Below, piece after piece: positions 18,574-29,292 of a stretch of 51,326 bases of DNA. The first letter of the stretch is position 1, and each line of letters begins with the position of its first letter. The notes under the pieces were generated by a model, which saw nothing but the letters and a program-made list of their open reading frames with translations, was not told the DNA's origin and did no database searches. Position numbers and translations under genes: made by a program. The DNA comes from Erwinia psidii (GTDB lineage Bacteria > Pseudomonadota > Gammaproteobacteria > Enterobacterales > Enterobacteriaceae): positions 1 through 51,326 of the forward strand of contig NZ_RHHM01000022.1 in the NCBI RefSeq assembly GCF_003846135.1, read 5' to 3'.

Positions 18574-19696
18574 TTGCTTCTCCTGTCGTGGGTATGGCGT
18601 CGGTCAGCGCCTTGCAGCTAATCAGCGGTGGTGGTGTCAGCTGCCTGGTTACGGCGGGAACGGCCTGCACGATGTCGAGCCACAGGCGGGCCAGCGACAG
18701 CTGATACCCTGAGTCAAAGGCTGCGGGAACCGGACTACCTGCCAGCACCTTGCTCATTGACTGTAATATCTGCCCGATGGCGGTAGCGGCCTCCACTTCA
18801 AAAACATCCCGCCAGCAGCTCTCCACCGGATGTAGCACCACCGACGTGGGTTGTGCGTAACTGTCGACTTCACTGGCGTAGCGATATAGCGTGCGGTCGC
18901 AGTTATGGTGCTGTGCATCGTGGAAAGCGCCCGTCCATACCACCGGACCGTGGCTTGCGGCCAGCGTCAGATAGCCGGATCGCCAGAACAACGTGGCCTG
19001 ATGCATTACCAGGCTGAACATATCCGGGTCGGCAGGGTCCAGCCAGGATTGCAGGTGCAGTGTCGCCTGGCCTGCACCGGGCAGTTGCAGGCCAACCAGT
19101 GTGAAGCCGTCGTTTGCGTCACCCGCTGTGGCGACAGTGACCTGTCCTGCATCTGTCACACCGCAGGTCTGTAATAGCAAATCCAGCGTGGAATAGAGCA
19201 GCTGGCGGCTGGTGGCAAGATGAGCGGCGACGGGACGTTCACCGTCCAGCAGTGCCGTAACACGCTGTGCCTTATCAATCCAACAACGGCATGCCGGAAG
19301 ATGAGGGTAGAAACTGTTCACCCAATAAAGCAGATTGCGTTGCTGTGCCAGCTTCTGCAGACGGGCAATATCGTCAGGATGTAACGGATGCTCCTGTAAA
19401 ACATGGATACCGCGCTCCAACAATTCAGCTGCCAGCTGGCTACCTTCTCCCCCGGCAACCGTTGAACGGATCACCACGCAGGCGATGTCAATATCGTCCG
19501 GGATCTGTTCCGCGCGGGTCCACAGCGGGATGCCAAAGGCGTGCGCCAGTTGTTGAGCGCGGCGGCTGCCTCTGGCATACAGCCCGGCCAGCTCAAGCCC
19601 TGCCTGCGGCTGCATAAAAGCGTTAAGGTAAATTTCACCGAATTTGGCCCCGGCGACTAACACCCGGCGGTTCTTTTTGACAGCGGTTGTATTCAT
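18566..19696 (-). CDS. ybtU: YbtU, thiazolinyl imide reductase
   Basis: Reduces the middle thiazoline ring of the enzyme-bound intermediate to a thiazolidine with NADPH, acting in trans on HMWP1. The 376-residue protein has the Gfo/Idh/MocA-like fold with the nucleotide-binding start NRRVLVAGAKFGEIYLNAFM, and EHPLHPDDI in the place of the family's catalytic-site block. I chose the ATG at 19696 rather than 19732, because it forms an ATGA overlap with the irp1 stop and CAGGAG stands before it. Confidence 0.9.
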   Translation of the reverse strand: MNTTAVKKNRRVLVAGAKFGEIYLNAFMQPQAGLELAGLYARGSRRAQQLAHAFGIPLWTRAEQIPDDIDIACVVIRSTVAGGEGSQLAAELLERGIHVLQEHPLHPDDIARLQKLAQQRNLLYWVNSFYPHLPACRCWIDKAQRVTALLDGERPVAAHLATSRQLLYSTLDLLLQTCGVTDAGQVTVATAGDANDGFTLVGLQLPGAGQATLHLQSWLDPADPDMFSLVMHQATLFWRSGYLTLAASHGPVVWTGAFHDAQHHNCDRTLYRYASEVDSYAQPTSVVLHPVESCWRDVFEVEAATAIGQILQSMSKVLAGSPVPAAFDSGYQLSLARLWLDIVQAVPAVTRQLTPPPLISCKALTDAIPTTGEANG

Positions 19697-22600
19697 GGCA
19701 TTTGCTCCTGACAGGATATCTGGTTCAGCCACTGAGTGACCAGCGAGGCCAGCTCTCCGGCGATTTCCGGGTCATCCATTAGTTGCCAGTGAGTGGCGTC
19801 GACAGTATGACGTTGAGATGATGCTTTCCATCCGGCCCAGTCCTCTTTCGTGGGCGTCCAGTGCGACGGACGAGATCCTGCCTCCAGCCATAAGCAGGGC
19901 ACCGGAACCGCCGGACCTGGTTGATACTCCGCCTGCAGCGTGAGCAGATGTAAGACGCGCGTCAGCCACGGCCGCGCTTCCCCGGCGCTCATTGGCTGGG
20001 CTATCATGCCAGCGGCCAGTGCATGGGTAATAAAGGCATCAATGCGGGCATTTTCCGGTAACCGCTCCCAGCTGTCCGGCAGGGAAATATGGCGTTCCCT
20101 GAGCATCAGGCGCATCAGCGCCGACAGATCGCCTGGCGCGAAATCCCTGCCACACACCGGATCAATCAGTACCAGCCGGATAGCCCTGCCGCGCTGATGT
20201 AGCAACTGGGCTATGGTCGCAGCGACGCTTGCGCCATACGACCAGCCGACCAGGGTCAGCGTTTGTCCTTCGGCCAGGTCGTTAATTGACTGCACGTAGG
20301 CTTCTGCCAGCGCGGTCAGGCTCTTTTCCGTGATGGTTTCCGCGGCCTGAAGTCCCCACACCGGCTGCGTCAGCGCCTGTGCGAAGCACAGATACGGCGT
20401 CACGCCGCCATCCGATGCATGGCAGACCAGCACGGTTTCTCCGCTGCTGCCCTGGGTCAGCGGCACCAGCAGCGGATTGATGGCCTGGCGGCGACCGCTG
20501 AGGGTGCGGCAAAAACCGGCCAGCGTCGGTTGATCAAACAACGCCTGCAAACTGGCTCCGGCAATACCGGCACGGTTAAGTTGCGCGATCGCTCTGGTGG
20601 CAATCAGACTGTCGCCGCCGCTCTGGAAGAAGTCCGTTTGTGCACTGACCGGCCTGCCAAGCAGCGACTGCCAGACCCGCGCAACCTCTTTGATTAACGT
20701 CTCATCCTGCGGTGTAATGTTATCGGACGCGGGTATGGCTGAGGTGCCCACTTCTGGCTGAGAGGGGCGCGGAGTATCGTCGTATGCACACAGCGTCAGC
20801 GGTTCGCATTGCACCACCGATAGTGCGGGAGCGGTCGCGGCGAACTGTCGCTGTAGCACCTGTTGCAGTGCGGTGCAGTCCGCCTTCGCTGCCCGGGTCA
20901 TCCGCGCCACAATCACATGCTGATGCAACGGAGAGACCGCCTCGTATGGCCAGGCAAGCTCAGGAATAAACCCGGCCTGTTGCAATGCGTCGTGCCATTG
21001 CTCAAGGTTCAGCATGGCGCGATCTTCAAGCAGGCGGTAATCCTGATAGTTGCCCAACCCTTCGATAAAACCGACGCTGGCCATCTGCAACTGGCTGTCG
21101 CGGTTTGTCGCTTCAATCAGCAGCAAGCGCGCACCCGGTTTCATCAGGCTGGCGAGACGTTTCAGCGAACGAACAATATGACTGGCGTCGTGCATTACCT
21201 GTGCCGCCACTACCAGGTCGTAACCTTCGGCGGGATGCTGCGTATAGTCCACCGGCTGATTGATATCAAACAGGCTCCATGCCATATCGTCCCGTGTTGC
21301 AAAACGCGTGCGGGCATCATCAAGAAACAGGGTGGAGACATCAGTGAAATGATAGCGATGGCACTGGTCACCAAGCCCGCTCAGCACCGACCCGGTGGTG
21401 GCACCCGTACCCGCACCGACCTCCAGAACTTGCCATGGCGTGGCGGAGGTGGACTGTGCCGTCAGGGTATCCACAATGTGTTGCACATTTGCTGCAACAC
21501 ATTGTGCTGCCGGGTTGTCGGCGTAGAGCGCGCGGGTTACCGCATGGTCGTCCACAAAGAAGAGTTCCAGCGCTGAGCAGCTGCCCTGCAATAGCGCACT
21601 ATGCTGCCCTATGCTGCGATCGAGATAGGCGCTCAGTGCATCGCCCCATCGGGATGAAGGTATCCCGGACGATGCTGGTACCTGCCTGAGCGAACGCTGA
21701 CAGGTGAATGTAGTTCCTTCCTGGGTTAGCCACCCGGTCTCTGCCAGCGCGCGTAACCATTGCCGCACCAGGCGTTGGAACTGCGGCAGTACCTTCAACC
21801 GCTGCCAGACTTCATCCAGCCCGGCCCGCTGTCCCTCACGGATAAACAGGTCGTGCTTCACCAGTGTCATGGCAATGCCATGCAGGGCATGGGCTTCCAG
21901 CCCGTGCCATATCGCATCAAATTGTGCCTGCGCCGTGGCATCCAGCCCGTTCAACATGGGAAGAAGTGATGAAAGCGCTGGGCTGTGTGACACGGAATAA
22001 GCACGTTCAGCCGCCACCACTCTGACGGACAGTTGGTCGGTTTCAGCGTTGCATTGTGCCGCTGCCAGCAGAATGCCGGGCTGTTGACGGGCGGCCTGCT
22101 CCACATCACGCAGGCTAATGGGGGAGCCAGGAATCACCGCTGGCCAGCAGGGAGGTACGGTGTCGGAAAGCGCTCTCTGCCACTGACGGGGTTGTTCCAT
22201 AAGCGCCGGGTCTTCTGCTACCGCCAGCAGCAGGGCGCCGAAATCATTGAACATCGCTTCTGCCGTGCCTGCGGCGAGCACCTCGTCCATGCAGTACCAG
22301 CTGAACACCAGCTCACCGTCAATTTCCATCACCTGGTGATCGAGCCAGACCTGCGGCGTCTGGGTAAAGACATGGACCGGATCGCCGAGTAAACGAGTCA
22401 TTGCCTGGTCAATCGCCAGGCCATCAAGGGTCATCCCCAGCATACTGGTGAAGACCACCGGCATCAGCGGCTGCCGTGACTGTCCACGCAGACGCCCCAG
22501 TTCACGCAACAGCTCCACGCCATTTACCTGACTGTGCGCCAGGCGTTGCCGCAAACGGTGCTGGGTCTTTTCAATAGCCTGACGCAGACTGACGGATGCA

Positions 22601-25600
22601 TCGTCCAGATCAAAGTCAATCAGCAGCACTGAAGTGAAATCACCAATCAGTTGCTGCATCTCTGAATGCACCGCCCGACGGTTGAAAAAGGTCAGATTAA
22701 GGGTAAAGGCGGGCCAGCGCGCCCAGCGTTCCAGCGTGACGGCGAACAGTGTCATCAGTGCCGCTGATGGCGTCACGCCCCAGCGCTGACAGGCCTGTTT
22801 TATTTTTGCCCAGCGGTCGGCGTCCAGCCGGTCCTGCCAGGTGGTGAAGTGCGGCTGGGCGCGGGTCTGCGTTGGCGACAGCGGCAGGGCCGGCGCCGGG
22901 GGCAGATCGGTGAGCAGTGTCTGCCACCAGCACCAGGAAGTCAGCCAGGCCGGTTGCAGGCGCTGAGCCTGTTCGTTAAGAACATAATCGCGAAAGGTAA
23001 TCTGCATCGGTTCCGGGTTTTCACCCTGGTAGAACGCAGTGAGATCGTCCATCATCACCTTGAAGCTCTGCACATCGAACAACAGCAGATCGAGATTCAT
23101 ATGCAGCCGGTAATGTTCGGGGTCGCATTCGCTGGCGATCAGTTCAAACAGCGGCCAGCGGTCGGTTGGCAAAACGCGCGAGCAGAGCGCCTGCCGCGTG
23201 GTCTCAAGTGCCTCCTGGCGCTGTTGCGCCGGCAGATGGATTAGCGTGTGCCGGGCGATTTTGTACTCTGGCACCTCTGCCAGAATGCGCTGCAGCCCGT
23301 TGTCGGCAATCACCATGCGTAACATATCATGGCGACGCACCAGCGCATTCCATGCCTGTTCGAGACGGGGGAGATCAAACTGGTCATGACGTAAATCCCA
23401 CTCAAACACGACATGGCAGGCGACGCCACCAAAGTCGATCAGGCCAGTACGTCCCATCCAGTAGGCATGTTGGATCGGTGTCAGTGGGAACGGATCGAAC
23501 CGTCCCGCCGCGTCGTGTTGCAGCTGTACGCTGTTGTCTGGATGGGGTCGGGCGCTGTCTGCCTCACTGATGATCAGCTGGCTCAGACCGTTTACCGTTA
23601 AGTCTGCGTATGCTTTTTCGGCGTCGATTTTCACCCCAAGACGTCGTTGAATAGTACTGTTCAGTTCAAGGAACAGCAGCGAGTCCAGCCCCAGCTGGAC
23701 CAGATCCCGCTCAGGTGCCACTTGTGCGGACGTATCCAGACGTAGCTGTGCCGCAATCTGCGTCATCAGCCACTTCGCAACCGCTGCCGCATCACGCAGT
23801 TGATCGGCTGGCAAATCGCGGGTTGTCTTGCTGACGCTTGCAGGTGATGGAATGGGCTCATCAACCGGGAGAGGCGTTGGCTGATGCAGCCCCAGAAGTC
23901 GCTTACGCGTTTCATCCAGCCTGTCTGGCAGCATACGCATTGCCAGACGCCAGGGTGCCGCACGGGAAATGGCCTGTTCCAGATGCCACACGCCTTCGGC
24001 ATCGCTCAGTACTCCCATCCCTTCTGCGGCAAGGCGTTGCTGCATTCCGGCCTGTGCTGCATGACCGGTTTCGCCCCAGGCTCCCCAGGCAATCGATATA
24101 ACCTGCACGCGTTCGCCGCGTGAGGCATACGCCAACCCGTCGAGATAAGCACAGGCCAGCGCATGGGCCGCCTGGCCTGCACTGCCCAGGGTGGCAGCGG
24201 CAGAGGAATAGAGTAACAGCCATGCCGTTTGGTCTCTTGCGGCCAAATAACGGTGCAGCGTGGTGGCAGCATCGGCCTTTACCGCCAGCACCGGGGCCAG
24301 CCGCTGAGGGTTAAGCGCCGTGACAGGATGGTCGTCAAGAATACCTGCGGCATGGATCACCCCGGCGATACCACCGTCGCCGTCAAGTTTCGCCAGCGTT
24401 GCTGTCAGCGCCGCAGCATCGGCCACGTTGCACACCAGACAAACAATTTTGCAGACAGTGCTGTGTTGCAAGTCGGCGAGCAGTGCGGCGCTGTCTGCAT
24501 TTTCCTGCCGAACCAGCAGGGCAACGCGGCGTGCACCTCGCTCAATCAGCCAGCGGGCGCTAAGGCGTCCCAGCCCACCCAGCCCACCGGTGACGATATA
24601 CCAGCCATTTTCCGCCAGGCTTTCTGCACTCAGTGCAGGTGCGGCCCACGGTTGAGGTACCAGACGCGGGAACCAGGCTTCACCCTGACGGACAACAACG
24701 CCCGGTTCGCCGCCGCTTATCGCTTGCAGGCCGATGGCCAGATCCTGGCAGCCCGATGCGGGTGAAAGATCGATCATCGAGACGGAGCGACTTTGCCTGC
24801 CAAGCTCGGTGGCGGCGGTGCGCATCATCCCCCAGATCGCGTGCTGAATGGCGTCCACCGTCTCCCCTGTGTTGGGTGCCCAGGCCGAATGTGTCACGAC
24901 CACAATGCGCTGGATGCCCGTCTCTGCGAGTATGTCGGGCAGCGGGGCGGACACGCCAGCCAAATCCCCGGCACGGGGAACAAGCACCAGCACCGCGTCG
25001 CTGGCCGGCATTACTCCGGCCTTCCTCAGTGCGGTGGCCAGCTCACCATCGGTATCTCCGACCAGACGGAAGTTACCCGCTGACAATACTGCAGGTGTTC
25101 CGCTATTTCCGGCGCGCTGCCATGACCAGTCATAGTGCGTTTCGGGCACGGAAGCCTGCGGCAGGAGGGAGTGAGGGGTGAGGGATTGCCAGTGTCCATC
25201 CGGGCGACAGAGAGCCACTTCCATCCACGGCGTTCCCCCCGGTCTGCCGTGCCATTGCAGCCGGACCAGACTGAGCCATTCCGGTACATCCGTTGTGGGC
25301 AAAGGCGCTGAACGCCCGTTGCCATGACGACGGGCCATTTCCGCACAGGCGGCCTCCAGGCGATGCCGCCAGGCCTCCTGTTGTCCGGCACAGTCTGACC
25401 AGTCCGCCAGATAACTGCCTTCGTTGCTTAGCGGCTGGCCCAGCATTCCCTCTGCCAGCGCCAGCGTACCCTGTGTGGCAACGCTACCGGGCGCCGTCGC
25501 CAGCACAATATGCTCACTGATCCCCGCGGTGGGCGTGCCATCTTCCGGCAGCCATTCCACCTGGGCAAATCCCGCCGCCAGGCACTGTTCGCGCCAGCGT

Positions 25601-28600
25601 CCTGTGGTGAGGAAAAGTTCGCCGCCGCGCGCCGCTTCATCGTGCAGTGGCAGTACCAGCGGTCCGAAAACGAAATCAAACAGCCGCATTGGTCGGGTGA
25701 TTTCGCGCATCAGCAGTTTGCCCCCCGGTTTGAGTAGCGGCAGCAGATTTGCCAGCGTGTTCCCCACATGCTGGGTGGCGTGGATCACATTGGCCGCAAC
25801 GATCAAATCAAAGCTGCCCGGATCAAAACCCTGGCCGGCGGCCCCTTTTTGCAAATCGAACTCGCGGTAGCTGACAAAGTTGTAATCAGCGAACTTTTCT
25901 GCGGCGCGCCGGGTGAACAGTGGCGAAATATCGCTAAAGGTATAGTGGACACCGGTATGTTCTTTCAGGGCAGGCAGCACCCATGCCGTTGTGCCGCCAG
26001 TACCGCCACCCACCTCAAGGATACGCCAGGAGCTGGGTGGCCGCCCGCCGCTCCGATGCTGGCGCAGCAGGTCGGTTACCACCCCTGCCGCAATCTGGTT
26101 GAAGTAACGACCAAAGCTGAAATCCTGGTAGAGTACTTCGACGCCGCGGGATGCGCCTTCCGGGAATATCACCGCAACGGGTTCCACTTCCCCACTCATC
26201 ATGGCGTAGAGGTTTTCTCCGGCGCGCTGCACCGTGTCCGGGATAACATCCAGACCTTCACAGCAGGTCTGCAGGCTGTCCAGCAGCGCCGGGAGATCGG
26301 CATGGGGCGCGGGAACAAGCGTGGTATAGCTATCGTCGCTGCGTTGCAGGTAGCCATCTTCGACACAGGCATTAAGCAGACGCACCAGAAGCTGGCGGTG
26401 GCGCGGCAACAGCCTTCCGCGGCGCAGGATCGCCAGCGCGGTGACGCCGCGATCAACAGCGTCTCCAACGCAGCGGCGCACCAGCCGGTCGACATAAATC
26501 GCATGCAGGCGAATGACGCAGCGGTAGAGCGCCTCCAGACGGGGAAGATCCAGCTCGCGCCCTTCGCGGTCCACCACACTGTGCGCGCTGGGCAACTTTG
26601 TTGGCAGGAGAACGGTTTCCCTCCCGATATCCATGCCAGCGTCACGCCAGTAGCGCTGTTGTGCAAAAGGATAGAGCGGCCCGTGGCATTTTCTGCCGCC
26701 AGCTGGGAAGAGCGACGGCCACGGCAGTTCGACGCCGGCGGCAAACAGGCGCAGTAATACCTGCTTCATCTGCTGTGCGGCTGGCTGATTACGTCTGGCG
26801 CTGGCAATCCAGCAGGCAGCATCGGGAAATTCCCGCTCTCCGCTGCTGGTTAGCGAGGCCTCTGGCCCCATTTCAAGAAACAGTCCGACCCCTTTGTCCA
26901 CCGCGTGCTGCAGGCACTGGATAAAGCGTACCGGCTGGCGCATATGACGTCGCCAGAAGGTGGAATGATTTAATTCTTCCGCCGAAACCGCAGTACCGGT
27001 CAGACCGGAAATCAGTGACAACCTGCCTTCCTGAGCCTGCAACGTTGCGCAGGCCTGTTGAAATTCGTCCAGCACCGGATCCAGCATCAGCGAATGTGCC
27101 GCACCGGTGACGTTAAGCAGATGAGTGCGGATGCCCCGGTCATCCAGTGTTGCCGCCATCTGTTTTATCGCCTCCCGCTCGCCTGAATAAACCAGGTGTC
27201 GCTGGCCGTTGTAAGCGGCGAGGTCAAGGTTCAGAAGCTGTGCCACTGGCAGCGTTTCTGCTTCTGTTGCAAAGACCGCAAGCATGGCACCGCCGATGCA
27301 GCTGTCCATCAGCGCGCCACGCCGCCGTACCAGTGGCATGATCTGCTCCGCACTGTAATGTCCGGCCACCACGGCAGCGGCGAACTCTCCCACGGAGTGT
27401 CCGATAACCTGGTCAGGCACCAGCCCATGAGCCTGCCAGTGGGCCGCCATCGCCAGCTCGAAGGCTACAATGGCGGGCTGAGCAAACGTCATCTGCTGCA
27501 ACAGATCGTGGTCTTGCTCTAACAGGGCGCGGCGAAGATCGTCATGGTAGTGACGGTCGATCTGTGTGTCGAAGATTGTCAGAGCGTGATCGAGAGCCGC
27601 TGCAAAGGCCGGAGAGTGGTCATACCAGTTTTTCGCCATGCCGGGCCACTGCGATCCCTGACCGGTAAACAGCCATACCCGTTTGTCAGGTGTGCCGTGC
27701 CCAGAGTGTACGAGGATCTCCTCTTCACCGACGGAGAAGGCGGCCAGCGCCTCAGCTGATTCCGCGCATACCGGTACAGCCAGACGCCAGTCAAGGTTGA
27801 GTGCACGTCCATGCAGGGCGGTATATACCAGATCCGCTACGGATTTCTGTTGCAGATCCTGAGCGTATGCTCCCGCCAGCTGTCGTAATGCCTGCTCGCT
27901 ACCCGCACTGAGCAACAGCGCGGCTTGATCGCTGCGGACTTCGCTGGTGGTGTTTTGCGGCGGGCGCAACGCCTCCGGCAGTGATGCCACTACCATATGG
28001 CAATTGGTCCCGCCGATGCCAAAGGAAGAGACGCCTGCGATACGCACCGGAGGGTTCCATGCCTGTGCTGTTGTTGGTACACAGAATGGGCCTTGCTCCA
28101 GATGCAGGGCCGGGTTGGCCTCGCTGAAATTTACCGTGGGCGGAATGATGCCGTGGTTGACCGACAGCACTGCTTTCAGGAAGCTGGCAACACCGGCGGC
28201 GGTATCGAGATGACCGAGGTTGCTTTTCACTGAACCCAGTGCGCAGATTGGTCCTTCACCGGACGCATGAAACAGCCCGTGCAGCGCCTGTAATTCGATG
28301 GGATCACCCATTGGGGTGGCGGTGCCGTGGGCTTCAATCATGCCGATTTGCTGGCTTTTTACCCCAGCAAGGCTCCAGGCATCGGCAATGACCTCGCGTT
28401 GACCAGCAACGGAAGGCGCGGTGTAGCCCACTTTCTGGCTGCCATCATTATTGACCGCGCTGCCCAGCACCACCGCCACCACCGGGTCGCCATCGCGCAG
28501 GGCGTCGGCCAGGCGGCGCACCACCACGGCGGCCACGCCATTACCGGCAAAGGTTCCCTGTGCCTGTGCATCAAATGGCCGACAGTGGCCGTCAGGGGAG

Positions 28601-29292
28601 AAGATCATCCCCTGCTGCCAGAGGTAGCCACCCGTTTGCGGGAACGATACGGCCACGCCCCCGGCAATCGCCATATCACACTCGCCGGAACGCAGACTTT
28701 CGCAGGCCATGTGGATCGCCACCAGCGAGCTGGAGCAGGCCGTTTGCACGGTGAGTGCCGGGCCGCGCAGATCCAGCTTGTGCGCCACTCGCGTGGCAAC
28801 ATAATCCTTGTCATTGCCCATCAGCGACTGAAGACTACGTACATGAGCTACCTCAGCCAGTTTAACAGGCTCACGTCCGGGGTAAGTGCTGAGGCGTGCA
28901 GCCGCGAAGACACCGGTTTTATGCGCCACTGAACCTGGCGCATATCCGGCATGTTCCAGCGCATGCCAGGCAATTTGCAGGAACAGGCGCTGCTGCGGGT
29001 CGATCAGTTCTGCTTCCTGACGGGAATAACCGAAAAGCGCCGCATCGAAGGCGTCCGCATCTTCCAGCACGGTTCCGCAGGGCACGTAGTTGGGATCGTC
29101 AATCAGTGCCGCAGGCTGGCCCGCGTCCAGCAGTTGCTGGCGCGAAAAATGTCGGTTGCATTCCCGTCCCGCCAGCAGATTGTCCCAGAAGGCATCGCTG
29201 TTTCCGGCTTCAGGAAAGCGGCAGGCGTGCCCGATCACCGCCAGCGGCTCGCTGTCGGGGTAGTGGTGATTCAACAGTTCTTCAATAGTCAT
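19693..29292 (-). CDS. irp1: HMWP1 (Irp1), mixed polyketide synthase and peptide synthetase
   Basis: A 3199-residue assembly-line protein, near the 3163 of Yersinia HMWP1, with the same order of domains. Ketosynthase about 15-436 (active Cys186 in TACSSS, His322, His361); acyltransferase about 538-850 (Ser633 in GHSVGE); C-methyltransferase with ILEVGGGTGG near 1090; ketoreductase with VTGGLGGLG near 1570; acyl carrier near 1870 (LGLDSLLF); cyclisation domain from about 1930 with the DLLLFD signature near 2069; a second methyltransferase with LEVGAGTGATT near 2629; peptidyl carrier near 2893 (GGDSLIA); thioesterase about 2950-3190 (GWSYG near 3017, late His in DATHWQL). It adds a malonyl unit, dimethylates it, adds and cyclises the last cysteine, and releases the product. 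The start overlaps the irp2 stop (ATGA). Confidence 0.95.
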   Translation of the reverse strand: MTIEELLNHHYPDSEPLAVIGHACRFPEAGNSDAFWDNLLAGRECNRHFSRQQLLDAGQPAALIDDPNYVPCGTVLEDADAFDAALFGYSRQEAELIDPQQRLFLQIAWHALEHAGYAPGSVAHKTGVFAAARLSTYPGREPVKLAEVAHVRSLQSLMGNDKDYVATRVAHKLDLRGPALTVQTACSSSLVAIHMACESLRSGECDMAIAGGVAVSFPQTGGYLWQQGMIFSPDGHCRPFDAQAQGTFAGNGVAAVVVRRLADALRDGDPVVAVVLGSAVNNDGSQKVGYTAPSVAGQREVIADAWSLAGVKSQQIGMIEAHGTATPMGDPIELQALHGLFHASGEGPICALGSVKSNLGHLDTAAGVASFLKAVLSVNHGIIPPTVNFSEANPALHLEQGPFCVPTTAQAWNPPVRIAGVSSFGIGGTNCHMVVASLPEALRPPQNTTSEVRSDQAALLLSAGSEQALRQLAGAYAQDLQQKSVADLVYTALHGRALNLDWRLAVPVCAESAEALAAFSVGEEEILVHSGHGTPDKRVWLFTGQGSQWPGMAKNWYDHSPAFAAALDHALTIFDTQIDRHYHDDLRRALLEQDHDLLQQMTFAQPAIVAFELAMAAHWQAHGLVPDQVIGHSVGEFAAAVVAGHYSAEQIMPLVRRRGALMDSCIGGAMLAVFATEAETLPVAQLLNLDLAAYNGQRHLVYSGEREAIKQMAATLDDRGIRTHLLNVTGAAHSLMLDPVLDEFQQACATLQAQEGRLSLISGLTGTAVSAEELNHSTFWRRHMRQPVRFIQCLQHAVDKGVGLFLEMGPEASLTSSGEREFPDAACWIASARRNQPAAQQMKQVLLRLFAAGVELPWPSLFPAGGRKCHGPLYPFAQQRYWRDAGMDIGRETVLLPTKLPSAHSVVDREGRELDLPRLEALYRCVIRLHAIYVDRLVRRCVGDAVDRGVTALAILRRGRLLPRHRQLLVRLLNACVEDGYLQRSDDSYTTLVPAPHADLPALLDSLQTCCEGLDVIPDTVQRAGENLYAMMSGEVEPVAVIFPEGASRGVEVLYQDFSFGRYFNQIAAGVVTDLLRQHRSGGRPPSSWRILEVGGGTGGTTAWVLPALKEHTGVHYTFSDISPLFTRRAAEKFADYNFVSYREFDLQKGAAGQGFDPGSFDLIVAANVIHATQHVGNTLANLLPLLKPGGKLLMREITRPMRLFDFVFGPLVLPLHDEAARGGELFLTTGRWREQCLAAGFAQVEWLPEDGTPTAGISEHIVLATAPGSVATQGTLALAEGMLGQPLSNEGSYLADWSDCAGQQEAWRHRLEAACAEMARRHGNGRSAPLPTTDVPEWLSLVRLQWHGRPGGTPWMEVALCRPDGHWQSLTPHSLLPQASVPETHYDWSWQRAGNSGTPAVLSAGNFRLVGDTDGELATALRKAGVMPASDAVLVLVPRAGDLAGVSAPLPDILAETGIQRIVVVTHSAWAPNTGETVDAIQHAIWGMMRTAATELGRQSRSVSMIDLSPASGCQDLAIGLQAISGGEPGVVVRQGEAWFPRLVPQPWAAPALSAESLAENGWYIVTGGLGGLGRLSARWLIERGARRVALLVRQENADSAALLADLQHSTVCKIVCLVCNVADAAALTATLAKLDGDGGIAGVIHAAGILDDHPVTALNPQRLAPVLAVKADAATTLHRYLAARDQTAWLLLYSSAAATLGSAGQAAHALACAYLDGLAYASRGERVQVISIAWGAWGETGHAAQAGMQQRLAAEGMGVLSDAEGVWHLEQAISRAAPWRLAMRMLPDRLDETRKRLLGLHQPTPLPVDEPIPSPASVSKTTRDLPADQLRDAAAVAKWLMTQIAAQLRLDTSAQVAPERDLVQLGLDSLLFLELNSTIQRRLGVKIDAEKAYADLTVNGLSQLIISEADSARPHPDNSVQLQHDAAGRFDPFPLTPIQHAYWMGRTGLIDFGGVACHVVFEWDLRHDQFDLPRLEQAWNALVRRHDMLRMVIADNGLQRILAEVPEYKIARHTLIHLPAQQRQEALETTRQALCSRVLPTDRWPLFELIASECDPEHYRLHMNLDLLLFDVQSFKVMMDDLTAFYQGENPEPMQITFRDYVLNEQAQRLQPAWLTSWCWWQTLLTDLPPAPALPLSPTQTRAQPHFTTWQDRLDADRWAKIKQACQRWGVTPSAALMTLFAVTLERWARWPAFTLNLTFFNRRAVHSEMQQLIGDFTSVLLIDFDLDDASVSLRQAIEKTQHRLRQRLAHSQVNGVELLRELGRLRGQSRQPLMPVVFTSMLGMTLDGLAIDQAMTRLLGDPVHVFTQTPQVWLDHQVMEIDGELVFSWYCMDEVLAAGTAEAMFNDFGALLLAVAEDPALMEQPRQWQRALSDTVPPCWPAVIPGSPISLRDVEQAARQQPGILLAAAQCNAETDQLSVRVVAAERAYSVSHSPALSSLLPMLNGLDATAQAQFDAIWHGLEAHALHGIAMTLVKHDLFIREGQRAGLDEVWQRLKVLPQFQRLVRQWLRALAETGWLTQEGTTFTCQRSLRQVPASSGIPSSRWGDALSAYLDRSIGQHSALLQGSCSALELFFVDDHAVTRALYADNPAAQCVAANVQHIVDTLTAQSTSATPWQVLEVGAGTGATTGSVLSGLGDQCHRYHFTDVSTLFLDDARTRFATRDDMAWSLFDINQPVDYTQHPAEGYDLVVAAQVMHDASHIVRSLKRLASLMKPGARLLLIEATNRDSQLQMASVGFIEGLGNYQDYRLLEDRAMLNLEQWHDALQQAGFIPELAWPYEAVSPLHQHVIVARMTRAAKADCTALQQVLQRQFAATAPALSVVQCEPLTLCAYDDTPRPSQPEVGTSAIPASDNITPQDETLIKEVARVWQSLLGRPVSAQTDFFQSGGDSLIATRAIAQLNRAGIAGASLQALFDQPTLAGFCRTLSGRRQAINPLLVPLTQGSSGETVLVCHASDGGVTPYLCFAQALTQPVWGLQAAETITEKSLTALAEAYVQSINDLAEGQTLTLVGWSYGASVAATIAQLLHQRGRAIRLVLIDPVCGRDFAPGDLSALMRLMLRERHISLPDSWERLPENARIDAFITHALAAGMIAQPMSAGEARPWLTRVLHLLTLQAEYQPGPAVPVPCLWLEAGSRPSHWTPTKEDWAGWKASSQRHTVDATHWQLMDDPEIAGELASLVTQWLNQISCQEQMP